A DNA stretch of 64,000 nt from Pseudonocardia halophobica (GCF_027922425.1 NZ_BSFQ01000005.1:248001-312000), one strand, 5' to 3'. Counted from the stretch's first letter, positions 25,443-33,615 are shown. Translations and numbers: made by a program. Notes: generated by a model from the sequence alone, not told the origin.

Positions 25443-25456
25443 GGGCCGAACGTCCC
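25443..25456. promoter_or_regulatory. DevR-like box 2 ahead of devR
   Basis: GGGCCGAACGTCCC, a strong copy, centred 22 bp (two helical turns) from box 1, so two dimers could bind the same face. Confidence 0.7.
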
Positions 25457-25637
25457 AGCACCACCAGGCGGCTCTCAGCTGCACCGTTCGGGGGTCGGAT
25501 CCGGCTCGGTCGGAGCAACCTTCGCGATTCCGGCCACGGGCTGTAACGACCTCCGTGTGCGCCGCGCTGAGGGCGTGGCGGGCCGGACGGAGACGCCCCC
25601 CGACGTCCGGCCCGTCATCGATCGACCTGGAGGTGGA

Positions 25638-26282
25638 GTGCCCGCCCTCGCCAGCCCGACCGCGGCGCCCCCGGCCGCGGCCCGCGACCAGACCCTGCTC
25701 GAGGACGCGCTCGGCGCGGCCAGGGCGGGCGACGAGTGGGCCTTCGTCGTGCTCTACCGCGACCTGCAACCACGCCTGCTGCGGTACGCCACCGCACTGG
25801 TCGGCGCCGACGCCGAGGACGTCACCGCCGAGACGTGGCTGCACGTGGCGAAGGACCTGCGCCGCTTCTCCGGTGACCTCGACGGTTTCCGGGGCTGGGT
25901 CACCACGATCTGCCGGAACCGGGCGATGGACTCGGCGCGGGCCCGCACCCGCCGCCCTGCCGATCCCGCGGAACCGGCGGACCTGGTGGCCCTCGCGGAC
26001 GTGCGGCACACCGACGGCGCCGTGTTCGACGGGCTGGCCACCCAGTGGGCGGTCGACCAGATCCTCGCGTTGCCGCGCACCGAGGCCGAGGCGGTGCTGC
26101 TGCGCGCGGTGATCGGGCTCGACGCGACCACCGCGGCCCAGGTGCTCGGCAAACGGCCCGGCGCGGTCCGGGTCGCCGCCCACCGCGGGCTCCGGCGGCT
26201 CGCCGAGCGGCTGCGGGCGGGGGAGGAGGCCGGTCCCGCGAGGACCGGACAGGGACGGCGGACGGGGGTCGCCGATGTGTGA
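25638..26282 (+). CDS. ECF-type RNA polymerase sigma factor
   Basis: The product (214 residues from the GTG at 25638, behind GGAGG at 25629-25633) has sigma region 2: LYRDLQPRLLRYATALVGADAEDVTAETWLHVAKDL (several short motifs; about 35-70) with FRGWVTTICRNRAMDSARAR, and region 4: LPRTEAEAVLLRAVIGLDATTAAQVLGKRPGAVRVAAHRGLRRL (about 140-185). It overlaps the next gene by 8 bp, the usual arrangement for an ECF factor and its membrane anti-sigma. It starts 275 bp from the devR start but has no box of its own. An alternative in-frame GTG at 25557 would add a low-complexity leader. Confidence 0.82.
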   Translation: MPALASPTAAPPAAARDQTLLEDALGAARAGDEWAFVVLYRDLQPRLLRYATALVGADAEDVTAETWLHVAKDLRRFSGDLDGFRGWVTTICRNRAMDSARARTRRPADPAEPADLVALADVRHTDGAVFDGLATQWAVDQILALPRTEAEAVLLRAVIGLDATTAAQVLGKRPGAVRVAAHRGLRRLAERLRAGEEAGPARTGQGRRTGVADV

Positions 26283-26997
26283 GCACTGCACCGGCCGGGG
26301 CGTCGAGGCGCCACCGGCGACCTGGATGGCGATCACGGACGTCGACCGCCTGCTCGACGGCGACGGAGGACCCCGCGACCTCCGCCGCCTGCTCGACGCG
26401 GCCGCCGCCCCGGGCACGCCCCGGGAGCTGCGCGGGGAACGCGATGCCGCGGCCGCCTTCGCCGCGGCCGCGACCTCGCGGGGACGCTGGCGGCTGCGGA
26501 GGGCGACGGTCACCGCGTCCGGCGTCGTTGCCGCCAAGTCCCTCGCCGCCGCCCTCGCCGTGGTGGGCACCGCGACCGGCGGCCTCGCCCTCGCCGCCGG
26601 CGAGACCCATCCCTCCGGCCCCGTGGAGCACGCCCCCACGAAGAGCCCGAACTGGTCCGCGCCGGGAGAACACGCCGCGGGCGTTGCCGGAGCGGCCCTC
26701 TCGGCGGCCTCCGCCGCGACCGACGTGGGAGCACCGGTGACGGGGCAGTCCGTGGCCGCACACGGGACCGATGGTCGGGTCGAGGCCGGCCACGGCCGCA
26801 CCGGTGTCCCGTCGGGCCCGACGGCCCGGTCCGGGATGGAGGGAACGGGAGGCAACTCGATCGACGGAGGCGGCGGGCCCGGTGGGTCGGGTGGGGTCTC
26901 GAACGGCACCGGTGGGTCGGTGGGGGAGGCCGGGAACTCGGGCAAGATCCCACCCGGCCTCGCCAAGAAGACCCAGGGCCCGGAGGACGAGCAGTAG
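26275..26997 (+). CDS. Putative anti-sigma-like single-pass membrane protein
   Basis: The 240-residue protein starts at ATG 26275 inside the end of the sigma gene (8-bp overlap). It has a short cytoplasmic part with MCEHC at its N-terminus and LRRLLDAAA...PRELRGERDAAAAFAAAA, a hydrophobic segment (about 82-106) and a long Gly/Ser/Thr-rich external tail ending IPPGLAKKTQG. There is no HXXXCXXC zinc anti-sigma motif, so its role as anti-sigma rests on the overlap and topology. Similar sigma/membrane-protein pairs with glycine-rich tails occur in actinomycetes. Confidence 0.6.
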   Translation: MCEHCTGRGVEAPPATWMAITDVDRLLDGDGGPRDLRRLLDAAAAPGTPRELRGERDAAAAFAAAATSRGRWRLRRATVTASGVVAAKSLAAALAVVGTATGGLALAAGETHPSGPVEHAPTKSPNWSAPGEHAAGVAGAALSAASAATDVGAPVTGQSVAAHGTDGRVEAGHGRTGVPSGPTARSGMEGTGGNSIDGGGGPGGSGGVSNGTGGSVGEAGNSGKIPPGLAKKTQGPEDEQ

Positions 26998-27480
26998 GAC
27001 TGCGAGATCGGCGTGGCAGTGACCTGCCTGCTCGCCGGTGGTGGGCTGCGTGGGGTCTCTCCGCGGCGCCGGTTGTCGAACCAGGTCCGGTGGGAGCTGC
27101 CTCTCGTCGACAGTGGCTCGGCCTCGCGGTGAAGTCGTTGTGCGGCAGGTGCCGGCACCCGTTGAGTGCTGGGCGGGCTCGCATGGAGCCCGGGTGCTGG
27201 GCTCGCCGAGCTGTGACGGGCCGGGCTCGTCGAACGCCGAAGCGCCGGCTCGCCGAGCGTCCACGAGTGGGCGTCGAAGGGTTGGGCCGGCTCAACGCCG
27301 AAGGGTCGGGCCCGCCGGATGCTGGAGCCCGCGGCTCGCGGCGCGCCAAGAGGGGTCTCTCGCTGAGCGCCGAGGGACCGGGCCCGCGAGCCTGGGAGGC
27401 CGGACTCGAAGGAGTTCGGCCTGATCGGTCCTTGTCGAGGCTGGCGTTGCCGGAGCAAGGTGCAGTCGGCTCTGCTCAGC
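26998..27480. other. Gene-poor stretch with imperfect repeats
   Basis: No gene is recognised. Between about 27195 and 27345 short blocks such as CTCGCCGAGC, CTCGTCGAACGCCGAAG and CTCAACGCCGAAG recur, giving Arg-rich shadow frames. It looks like degraded sequence at the right border of the stress island. Confidence 0.5.
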
Positions 27481-27840
27481 TCAGAAGGGGGCGGGGTCGT
27501 CGAGGTCGGCGGGAATGAGTTCGCCGCGCATGCTGGCCAGGGTCCAGCCGCCGTGCGGGGCTGTCGCGAAGGTTCGCCAGGGCAACGCTGCCCTGCACCG
27601 GATCGGGGTCGGTGTAGGCACCCCACAGCAGCGCCGGGTTCCGGGTGATCACCCCGGGCGCTTCCTGTGCCCGGGCCCGCCGCACGTGTCGGCGACAGCG
27701 GTCGGGTCATCCGGCATCGCCGCCGCCATCGCCACCGCGAACCGGGTCGCACGTGCCGCCGCTCGTCCACCAACTCGACCCCCCAGTGGCCGCAGCCCGC
27801 GTGATCGAGTGGGTGGAGCACGTTGTGCCCCTTGCCTTAC
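27481..27840 (-). pseudogene. Decayed coding remnant, C-terminal end recognisable as protein-like
   Basis: On the minus strand, pieces in three frames read as one protein-like chain: HWGVELVDERRHVR, then TRFAVAMAAAMPDDPTAVADT, then VITRNPALLWGAYTDPDPVQGS, then LPWRTFATAPHGGWTLASM and MRGELIPADLDDPAPF followed by TGA at 27481-27483. At least three frameshifts separate them. I do not recognise the family. The pattern suggests an inactivated gene rather than non-coding DNA. Confidence 0.45.
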
Positions 27841-28375
27841 CGGCAACGCCGCAGGAAGGCGCGGGGGCCGCGAGCGCAGAGGAGCCGGCCGGTCGGGACG
27901 CGCCGAACGGGCGGGCGAAGGAGGGCCCGGCCGCGGTGGTCGGGGGGCATCGCCTGCCGCGGCCGGGTGTCGGTGGGGCGACCGGGACGGCGGCCCACCA
28001 CCGCCGCCCGGCCGCCCGGGAACCGGGTGGGCCCTCCCTGCCCGCCCCGGACGTCCGAACCGGCGGGCGCGACGCTCTGCGCCGCCGGATCCGTTGCGGC
28101 GCAGCGGCGGCATCGTCCTCGTGCCGGCGCGGTACGCCGACGATCAGCGTCGCTGGCCGGTGCGCGTGGCAGGAGGGGCCGACCGATCACCGTCGGCGGG
28201 CCGCTCGGTCCGCGGAGCAGGGCCGAAGGTCCCGGGCCTGATCCGGGCCCCGACCGTCGGTGATCACCTGCTCACACGCTCCGGCCCGCCCGTCCACCCG
28301 CTGCCGCACCCACAGGCGATCACCCGCTCACGAACGCCGGCCCACCCGCACCCGGCCTGACCGGGGATCACCCGC
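27841..28375. other. Intergenic DNA with orphan DevR-like box and repeats
   Basis: No convincing gene is seen in these 535 bases. Contents: a perfect DevR-like box (28220-28233) and copies of a repeat (28260-28399) derived from the 3' end of the adjacent permease gene. On the minus strand the phrase LIVGVPRRHEDDAA appears out of any long frame and may be part of a lost gene served by the box. Confidence 0.5.
28220..28233. promoter_or_regulatory. Orphan DevR-like box
   Basis: GGGCCGAAGGTCCC is one of the two best copies in the window, yet no intact gene starts within 1 kb to the left, and the gene to the right (28376-29611) ends toward it. Confidence 0.6.
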
Positions 28376-28399
28376 TCACGAACGCCGGCCCACGCGCAC
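28260..28399. repeat. Direct repeats that copy the permease gene 3' end
   Basis: GATCACCCGCTCACGAACGC... begins at 28318 and again at 28366 (48 bp apart), 33 of 34 bases identical; a diverged copy begins at 28261. The right-hand copy includes the last codons and stop of the permease gene, so the others are partial duplications of it. Confidence 0.7.
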
Positions 28400-29611
28400 C
28401 CGCGTCCACCGGTACCCCACCCCGACGGCCACGATCCCCACCCCGATCACCACGGACTGCCAGGGGAGGGTCGCGGCGAGGACGGCGCAGCCGATCATCC
28501 CGAGCACCTGGAACCCCCGCGGGTACCGGCGCTCGGGAGGCGGCTGCCCGAGCGCCGACAGGTTGGCGACGAAGTAGTAGAGGAGCACGCCGAAGGACGA
28601 GAAGCCGATCGCCCCGCGCAGGTCCACCGTGCAGACCAGCACCACGACGACCAGGGCGACGGCGATCTCCGCGCGGTGCGGCACCGACCGCCGCGGGTGG
28701 ACGGCGGCCAGGGGCGCGGGCAGGTCGGACTCCCGGGCCATCGCGAGCACGGTCCGCCCCACGCCGGCGACCAGCCCGAGCAGCGCGCCGAGCGAGGCGA
28801 ACGCGCCGCCGACCGCGGCGATCCAGGTCGCGTCGGGCGGGAGGACCTCGGCCAGCGGCGCGGCGGACGCCGCCAGCCGTGTCGGGCCCAGCACCAGCAA
28901 CAGCACGACGCCGACCGCCGCGTACACCACGACCGCGCCGGCGAGGGCCAGCGTGATCGCCCGCGGGATCGTGCGCGCCGGGTCGCGCACCTCCTCGCCG
29001 AGGGTCGCGACGCGCGCGTACCCGGCGAAGGCGAAGAAGAGCAGGCCGGCAGCCTGGAGTACCCCGTACGCCCCGATCCCTCCGACAGCCAGGCCCGCCG
29101 GCTGCAGCGGGCCGCGAACCACCGCGACGGCGAGGATCGTGACCAGCGCGAGCAGCACCACCGCGACCAGGATCCGGGTGAGTCTGGCCGTGCGCGTCAC
29201 CCCCGCCAGGTTCACCCCGGCCACGGCGACGACGGCGAGCACGGCCACCGGCCGTTGCCAGGCGGTGGGCACGAGGTAGGCCGCCGCGGTCAGGGCCATC
29301 GCCGCGCAGCTCGCCGTCTTGCCGATCACGAAGCCCCAGCCCGCGACGAACCCCCGCCACGGCCCGAGCCGCTCCCGCCCGTAGACGTACGTGCCCCCGG
29401 ATCGCGGGTACCGGGCCGCGAGCTGGGCCGACGACGTCGCGTTGCACCACGCCACCACGGCCGCCAGCGCCAGGCCGAGGAGCAGTCCCGACCCCGCCGC
29501 GGCCGCCGCCGGCGCGAACGCCGCGAACACCCCCGCGCCGATCATCGACCCGAGCCCGATGACGGTCGCGTCGACCGTGCCCAGCCGGCGTTGCAGCCCC
29601 GGAGCGCTCAT
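28376..29611 (-). CDS. APC-family amino-acid permease
   Basis: The 411-residue protein has 11-12 predicted membrane segments. The APC signature is at the N-terminus: GTVDATVIGLGSMIGAGVFAAFAP, and ARYPRSGGTYVYGRERLGPWRGFVAGW follows; GYARVATLGEEVRDPARTIPRAI is the conserved cytoplasmic loop. It should import or exchange an amino acid or polyamine. Its ATG overlaps the stop of the upstream CGNR regulator (ATGA, 29608-29611), so the two are translationally coupled. Confidence 0.88.
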   Translation of the reverse strand: MSAPGLQRRLGTVDATVIGLGSMIGAGVFAAFAPAAAAAGSGLLLGLALAAVVAWCNATSSAQLAARYPRSGGTYVYGRERLGPWRGFVAGWGFVIGKTASCAAMALTAAAYLVPTAWQRPVAVLAVVAVAGVNLAGVTRTARLTRILVAVVLLALVTILAVAVVRGPLQPAGLAVGGIGAYGVLQAAGLLFFAFAGYARVATLGEEVRDPARTIPRAITLALAGAVVVYAAVGVVLLLVLGPTRLAASAAPLAEVLPPDATWIAAVGGAFASLGALLGLVAGVGRTVLAMARESDLPAPLAAVHPRRSVPHRAEIAVALVVVVLVCTVDLRGAIGFSSFGVLLYYFVANLSALGQPPPERRYPRGFQVLGMIGCAVLAATLPWQSVVIGVGIVAVGVGYRWTRVRVGRRS

Positions 29612-30156
29612 CCCGCGGACCGGCGACGCGCGCGGTGGGCAGCGACGTTGACACGGTTGCCGCACAGGTCCGGCATGCAGTAGCGGCGCCGTCCCGCCCG
29701 GCTCACGTCCACGAACGCGCCCTCGCAGAACGCTGCGGCGCAGGCCCGGAAGCGCTGCGCCCCGAGCGCCCGCACCGCCCCCAGCAGCCCCATCCCGGTG
29801 ACCGCCGCCAGGCCGTCGACCAGGCCCGCGTCGGACCCGAAGACCCAGTCCGGCCGGTCACCGCCGCCGAGCGTCAGGCCGCCCGTCGCGAGGGTCGAGG
29901 CGCGCCGGACGACGGCGTCGACCCCCTCGCCGTCGACGATCTCGTCGACGATCGCGCGCAGCTCCGCCCGCAGGTCACGCACGTCGCCGAGCTCGGCCGG
30001 CGTGCACGACCCGGCGAACCCGTGCGCGGCGAGCAGGTCGTCGACCTCCGCCGCAGACGTCAGCTTCTCGACGCCGTGCCACACCCGCGGCGCGGTGGAG
30101 ATCAGCGCGGTCGCCAGCTCCGCCCCGCGCGAGTAATCGCTCAAAGCCAGTTGCAC
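29608..30156 (-). CDS. CGNR zinc-finger / ABATE-domain regulator
   Basis: The 182-residue protein has a helical ligand-binding N-terminal part and a C-terminal CGNR zinc finger: RACAAAFCEGAFVDVSRAGRRRYC then MPDLCGNRVNVAAHRAR. The family is predicted to bind DNA and respond to a small ligand. GTG at 30156 follows GGAGGTAAGG. It is first gene of the operon with the permease, which it may control. Confidence 0.85.
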   Translation of the reverse strand: MQLALSDYSRGAELATALISTAPRVWHGVEKLTSAAEVDDLLAAHGFAGSCTPAELGDVRDLRAELRAIVDEIVDGEGVDAVVRRASTLATGGLTLGGGDRPDWVFGSDAGLVDGLAAVTGMGLLGAVRALGAQRFRACAAAFCEGAFVDVSRAGRRRYCMPDLCGNRVNVAAHRARRRSAG

Positions 30157-30175
30157 GCCTTACCTCCATCGTGTC

Positions 30176-30186
30176 ACGGTAACCGT
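30176..30186. promoter_or_regulatory. Inverted repeat ACGGT-A-ACCGT, candidate operator
   Basis: Five-bp perfect arms around one base, placed in the 65-bp divergent region between the CGNR regulator and the hydrolase gene. It could be the CGNR protein's site; no other evidence. Confidence 0.4.
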
Positions 30187-30221
30187 CCCAACCGCATCGA
30201 AAACCTTACCCGGAGGCGGAC

Positions 30222-31034
30222 ATGCTGCAGACCCGGAAGGGCGTGACCGGCGGGACCGTGGCGTACGAGCGCGTCGGCAACGGGCCGGCCGTGGTCCTCA
30301 CCCACGGCACGCCGTCCTCGTCGGTGCTGTGGCGGGACGTCGTGCCGGCGCTCGCCACGGACCACACGGTCTACCTGTGGGACCTGCCCGGCTACGGGCG
30401 CTCGACGACCGCGCCCGGCGTGCGCCCGTCGGTCGCCCTGCACGCCCGGACCCTCGCGGAGCTGGTCGACGCCTGGGGTCTGCGGGATCCCGTGCTCGTC
30501 GGGCACGACATCGGTGCCGCGACCGTCCTGCGGGCGCACCTGCACCACCGGGTTCCCGCGCGCGCCCTCGCCCTGCTCGACGCCGCCGTCCTGCCGCCGT
30601 GGACCACCCCGGTCGCGCAGCACATCCAGGCGCACCTCGACGTCTACCGCACCATGCCCGGGCACGTGTTCCACGAGCTCATCCGCGCCCACCTCGCCAC
30701 GGCCACGCACCGCCCGCTCGACGCGTCGACCGAGCGCGCCTACCTCGAGCCCTACGCCGGCGAGGCCGGGCAGCAGCGCTACCTGGACCAGGTCGAGGGC
30801 TTCGACGAGGCCGACACCCGGGACGTGGTCGCGGCCCTGGGCGAGGTCGTCGCGCCGACGCTCGTGCTGTGGGGCGAGCACGACCGCTGGCTGCCGGCCG
30901 ACTCCGCCGACCGGCTGGCCGCGGCGATCCCGGGCTCCCGCCGTGTCGTCGTCCCCGAGGCGGGTCACTTCCTTCCGGAGGACGACCCCGAGACCACCGC
31001 TGTGGAGCTGGGCCGGTTCTTGCAGGATGTGTGA
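30222..31034 (+). CDS. Alpha/beta hydrolase with Asp nucleophile (dehalogenase/epoxide hydrolase-like)
   Basis: The 270-residue protein has the oxyanion HGTPSSSVLWRDV motif (residues about 27-39), a nucleophile elbow VLVGHDIGAA with Asp (about residue 94) where esterases have Ser, an acid in WGEHDRWLP (about 226) and the catalytic His in AGHFLPED (about 251). An Asp nucleophile is used by haloalkane dehalogenases, haloacetate dehalogenases and epoxide hydrolases, so an ester-type intermediate on C-X or epoxide carbon is likely. Substrate unknown. ATG follows CGGAGGCGGAC. Confidence 0.85.
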   Translation: MLQTRKGVTGGTVAYERVGNGPAVVLTHGTPSSSVLWRDVVPALATDHTVYLWDLPGYGRSTTAPGVRPSVALHARTLAELVDAWGLRDPVLVGHDIGAATVLRAHLHHRVPARALALLDAAVLPPWTTPVAQHIQAHLDVYRTMPGHVFHELIRAHLATATHRPLDASTERAYLEPYAGEAGQQRYLDQVEGFDEADTRDVVAALGEVVAPTLVLWGEHDRWLPADSADRLAAAIPGSRRVVVPEAGHFLPEDDPETTAVELGRFLQDV

Positions 31035-31131
31035 CACAGGTCACCCACGGCAGGATGTCGAGCGCGGACCTCCCGCTCCGTACGTGCTCACGACGGACGC
31101 CCGCCGGGCGCCGCCGACGAGAGGAGACGTC

Positions 31132-31518
31132 GTGAAGTACCTGATCATCATGCAGGTCGACCCCGCCGTGCTGGAGAGCCTGACCGAGGCCCAGGGCCGC
31201 GAGATCGGGACCGGGCACGGCCGCTTCATGGAGGAGATCACCCGCACCGGGGAGCTGATCGGCACGCAGGCCCTGGCCGACCCGTCGCGCAGTGCGGTCG
31301 TGTCCGTCCGTGACGGCGCGACGACCGTGACCGACGGCCCGTTCGTCGAGGCCAAGGAGTACATGGGCGGCTTCTACCTGGTCGACGTCGAGACCCCGGA
31401 GCGGGCGTACGAGCTGGCCGCCAAGATCCCCGACGCCGCGATCGAGGGGCTCGCGATCGAGGTGCGCCCGGTCGTCTTCACCGCGGGTTTCGGCCTGAGC
31501 GAGCCCGAGGCCTCCTGA
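31132..31518 (+). CDS. DGPF/YCII-related protein
   Basis: The 128-residue protein has the family order MKYLIIMQ at the start, the RSAVVSVRDGATTVTDGPFVEAKEYMGGFYLVD core (DGPF at about 67) and an AIEVRPV end. DGPF proteins are dimeric ferredoxin-like barrels and are genetically linked to ECF42 sigma factors, as here (next gene starts 3 bp on). GTG follows GAGAGGAG. Confidence 0.88.
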   Translation: MKYLIIMQVDPAVLESLTEAQGREIGTGHGRFMEEITRTGELIGTQALADPSRSAVVSVRDGATTVTDGPFVEAKEYMGGFYLVDVETPERAYELAAKIPDAAIEGLAIEVRPVVFTAGFGLSEPEAS

Positions 31519-31520
31519 CG

Positions 31521-32774
31521 ATGGTCGACCGCGCGCTCGAGGACCTGCTGCGCCGCTGTGCGCCGCAGGTCCTCGGCGTGCTCGTGTCCCGCTTCCGGCA
31601 GTTCGACCTGTGCGAGGACGCGGTGCAGGAGGCCCTCCTCGCGGCGTCGACCGCGTGGCCGGAGAGCGGCGTCCCGGAGGAGCCGGTCGGGTGGCTGGTC
31701 ACCGTCGCCCGCCGCCGGCTGACCGACCTGTGGCGCAGCGACAGCGCGCGGCGCCGCCGGGAGGAGGCCGCGGCCGTCGATCCCGCCGAGGCCGTCGAGC
31801 TCGAGGCCCCGGCCGTCGACGACAGCCTCGAGATGCTGCTGCTCTGCGTGCACCCGGACCTCACCGAGGCGAGCCGGATCGCGTTGACGCTGCGCGCCGT
31901 CGGCGGGCTGACGACCGCGGAGATCGCCCGCGCGTTCCTGGTCCCCGAGGCGACGATGGCCCAGCGGATCAGCCGGGCGAAGGCGACGATCGAGGCCGGC
32001 GGCGCCGTGTTCACCCTGCCCGCCGACGCGCGCACCGAGCGGCTGGCCGCCGCGCTGCACGTCCTCTACCTGATCTTCAACGAGGGGTACACGGCCAGCG
32101 CCGGCACCGGCCTCACCCGGGTCGACCTCTCCGCCGAGGCGATCCGGCTGACCCGGATGCTGCACCGCCTCCTGCCCGCCGACGGCGAGGTGGCCGGCCT
32201 GCTCGTCCTCATGCTCCTGACCGACGCCCGGCGGCAGGCCCGCACGGACGCCGACGGCCGCATGGTCCCCCTCGCCGAGCAGGACCGGAGCCGGTGGGAC
32301 CACGCCGCGATCGACGAGGCCGTCGGGCTGCTCGAACGCACGCTCGCCCGCCGCGAGGTCGGGCCGTACCAGCTGCAGGCGGCGATCGCGGCCGTCCATG
32401 CCGAGGCGCCCACGGACGCCGACACCGACTGGCGGCAGATCGAGATCCTCTACCGGCTGCTCGAGGAGTGCACGGACAATCCGGTGGTCACGCTGAACCG
32501 GGCGGTCGCCGTCGGGATGGCGTACGGGCCCGAGCGGGGGCTGGAGGTGCTGGACCGGGTGGCCGACGACAAGCGCCTGGCCCGCCACCACCGGCCCGAC
32601 GCCGTCCGCGCCCACCTGTTGGACCGGCTCGGGGACCACGAGGGGGCGCGGGAGCACTTCCGGCGGGCCGCCCGCGCGACCCTCAACCTCGCCGAGAAGC
32701 ACTACCTCGAGGACCGGGCCCGGCGGGCGGGATCGGCCGCCACCTCGCCGCCCGACGACGACCCGGGCACCTGA
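31521..32774 (+). CDS. ECF42-type sigma factor with C-terminal TPR-like domain
   Basis: The 417-residue protein begins with sigma region 2 (VLVSRFRQFDLCEDAVQEALLAA, VGWLVTVARRRLTDLWR), has region 4 (LTLRAVGGLTTAEIARAFLVPEATMAQRISRAKATI, about 115-155) and a long C-terminal extension containing FNEGYTAS, LLVLMLLTDARRQAR and NRAVAVGMAYGPERGL, typical of the ECF42 group (DUF6596/TPR-like). In this group the extension, not a membrane anti-sigma, is thought to control activity, and the partner gene is a DGPF protein, matching the gene 3 bp upstream. Confidence 0.9.
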   Translation: MVDRALEDLLRRCAPQVLGVLVSRFRQFDLCEDAVQEALLAASTAWPESGVPEEPVGWLVTVARRRLTDLWRSDSARRRREEAAAVDPAEAVELEAPAVDDSLEMLLLCVHPDLTEASRIALTLRAVGGLTTAEIARAFLVPEATMAQRISRAKATIEAGGAVFTLPADARTERLAAALHVLYLIFNEGYTASAGTGLTRVDLSAEAIRLTRMLHRLLPADGEVAGLLVLMLLTDARRQARTDADGRMVPLAEQDRSRWDHAAIDEAVGLLERTLARREVGPYQLQAAIAAVHAEAPTDADTDWRQIEILYRLLEECTDNPVVTLNRAVAVGMAYGPERGLEVLDRVADDKRLARHHRPDAVRAHLLDRLGDHEGAREHFRRAARATLNLAEKHYLEDRARRAGSAATSPPDDDPGT

Positions 32775-32784
32775 TCGGCCGACG

Positions 32785-33498
32785 TCAGGGCAGGCGGCGG
32801 TGGAAGGCGCGGATGTGCGCCTCCATCCGCTCGGCGGCCTGCACGGCCTCACCGGCCTCGATCGCGTCGAGGATCCCGCGGTGCTCGCGGCGCAGCTGCG
32901 CGCGCAGGCCGGGCCAGTCCTCCTCGGCCCGCATGCCGTCGAGCAGGGCGCCGCGCAGTGACTCGCGGATCGCCGCCGTCAGCTCGCTGACGAGCCGGTT
33001 CCCGCCGGATTCGGCGATCGCCACGTGGAAGGCGGTGTCGAGCGGGTTGAACTCCTCGCGCGGGAGGTCGGCGTCCATCGCCGCGAGCGCCTCGCGGAGC
33101 CGGGCGAGATCGGCGGGGGAGTGCCGCTCGGCGGCCGACGCGGCACTGGTTCGCTCCAGCATCACCCGCGCGCCGGTGAGGTCCTCGGCCGGGAAGGAGC
33201 TCACCGCGAGGTGCATCTTGAGCAGCCGGGACAGGGCCCTCGCCGGTGCCGGCACGATCACGGTGCCGGAGTCGCTGCCCGTGCCCTGCTGCGAGCGGAC
33301 GACGCCCTGCGCCTGCAGCACCCGCAGCGCCTCGCGCACCGCCTGCCGGCTCGCGCCGAGCATCGACGCGAGCTCCCGCTCCGGGGGCAGCCGGTCGCCC
33401 GGGCCGAGCGCCCCCGAGACGAGCTGCTCCTCGATCCGCTCGATCACGAGCTCGTAGGTCGGGACGCGCTGGACCTGGTCCCAGCGTGGTGCCGCCAT
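32785..33498 (-). CDS. lutR: FadR-subfamily GntR regulator (LutR/LldR-like)
   Basis: The 237-residue protein has an N-terminal winged helix (YELVIERIEEQLVSGALGPGDRLPPERELASMLGASRQAVREALRVL; about 15-60) and a FadR C-terminal helical domain with metal-binding pattern FHVAIAESGGN and REHRGILDAIEAGE. FadR-type regulators with a C-terminal Asp/His metal site bind short organic acids such as lactate. Divergent placement beside lutABC and the palindrome between make it the likely repressor of lactate use. ATG 33498 was chosen; a GTG two codons earlier is possible. Confidence 0.85.
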   Translation of the reverse strand: MAAPRWDQVQRVPTYELVIERIEEQLVSGALGPGDRLPPERELASMLGASRQAVREALRVLQAQGVVRSQQGTGSDSGTVIVPAPARALSRLLKMHLAVSSFPAEDLTGARVMLERTSAASAAERHSPADLARLREALAAMDADLPREEFNPLDTAFHVAIAESGGNRLVSELTAAIRESLRGALLDGMRAEEDWPGLRAQLRREHRGILDAIEAGEAVQAAERMEAHIRAFHRRLP

Positions 33499-33532
33499 CT
33501 CCACCCCCTCGGTGGACGGGAGCCTAGCGTGC

Positions 33533-33555
33533 GGGCTAAGGTCCGACCATAGCCC
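33533..33555. promoter_or_regulatory. 23-bp palindrome in the lutR-lutA divergent promoter
   Basis: Outer arms GGGCTA (33533-33538) and TAGCCC (33550-33555) enclose GGTC-C-GACC (33540-33548). The only asymmetric position besides the centre is the A at 39/49. The GGTCNGACC core resembles FadR-family operators (NGTC...GACN). It is placed 35 bp before lutR and 61 bp before lutA. Confidence 0.75.
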
Positions 33556-33615
33556 AGTCAGCGCCGGATCCGGGTACGGACCCGGCGCCCAGCTCCGCCC
33601 ACCACCGGAGGCACC

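Noticed and set aside
25557..25637. Earlier in-frame GTG start for the ECF sigma gene
   Set aside because: It has no ribosome site and adds a Gly/Arg/Pro-rich leader; the GTG at 25638 has GGAGG just upstream.
27090..27518. 142-codon plus-strand frame in the gene-poor region
   Set aside because: Arg/Gly-rich composition without domain pattern, no ribosome site, and in-frame only because of GC bias.
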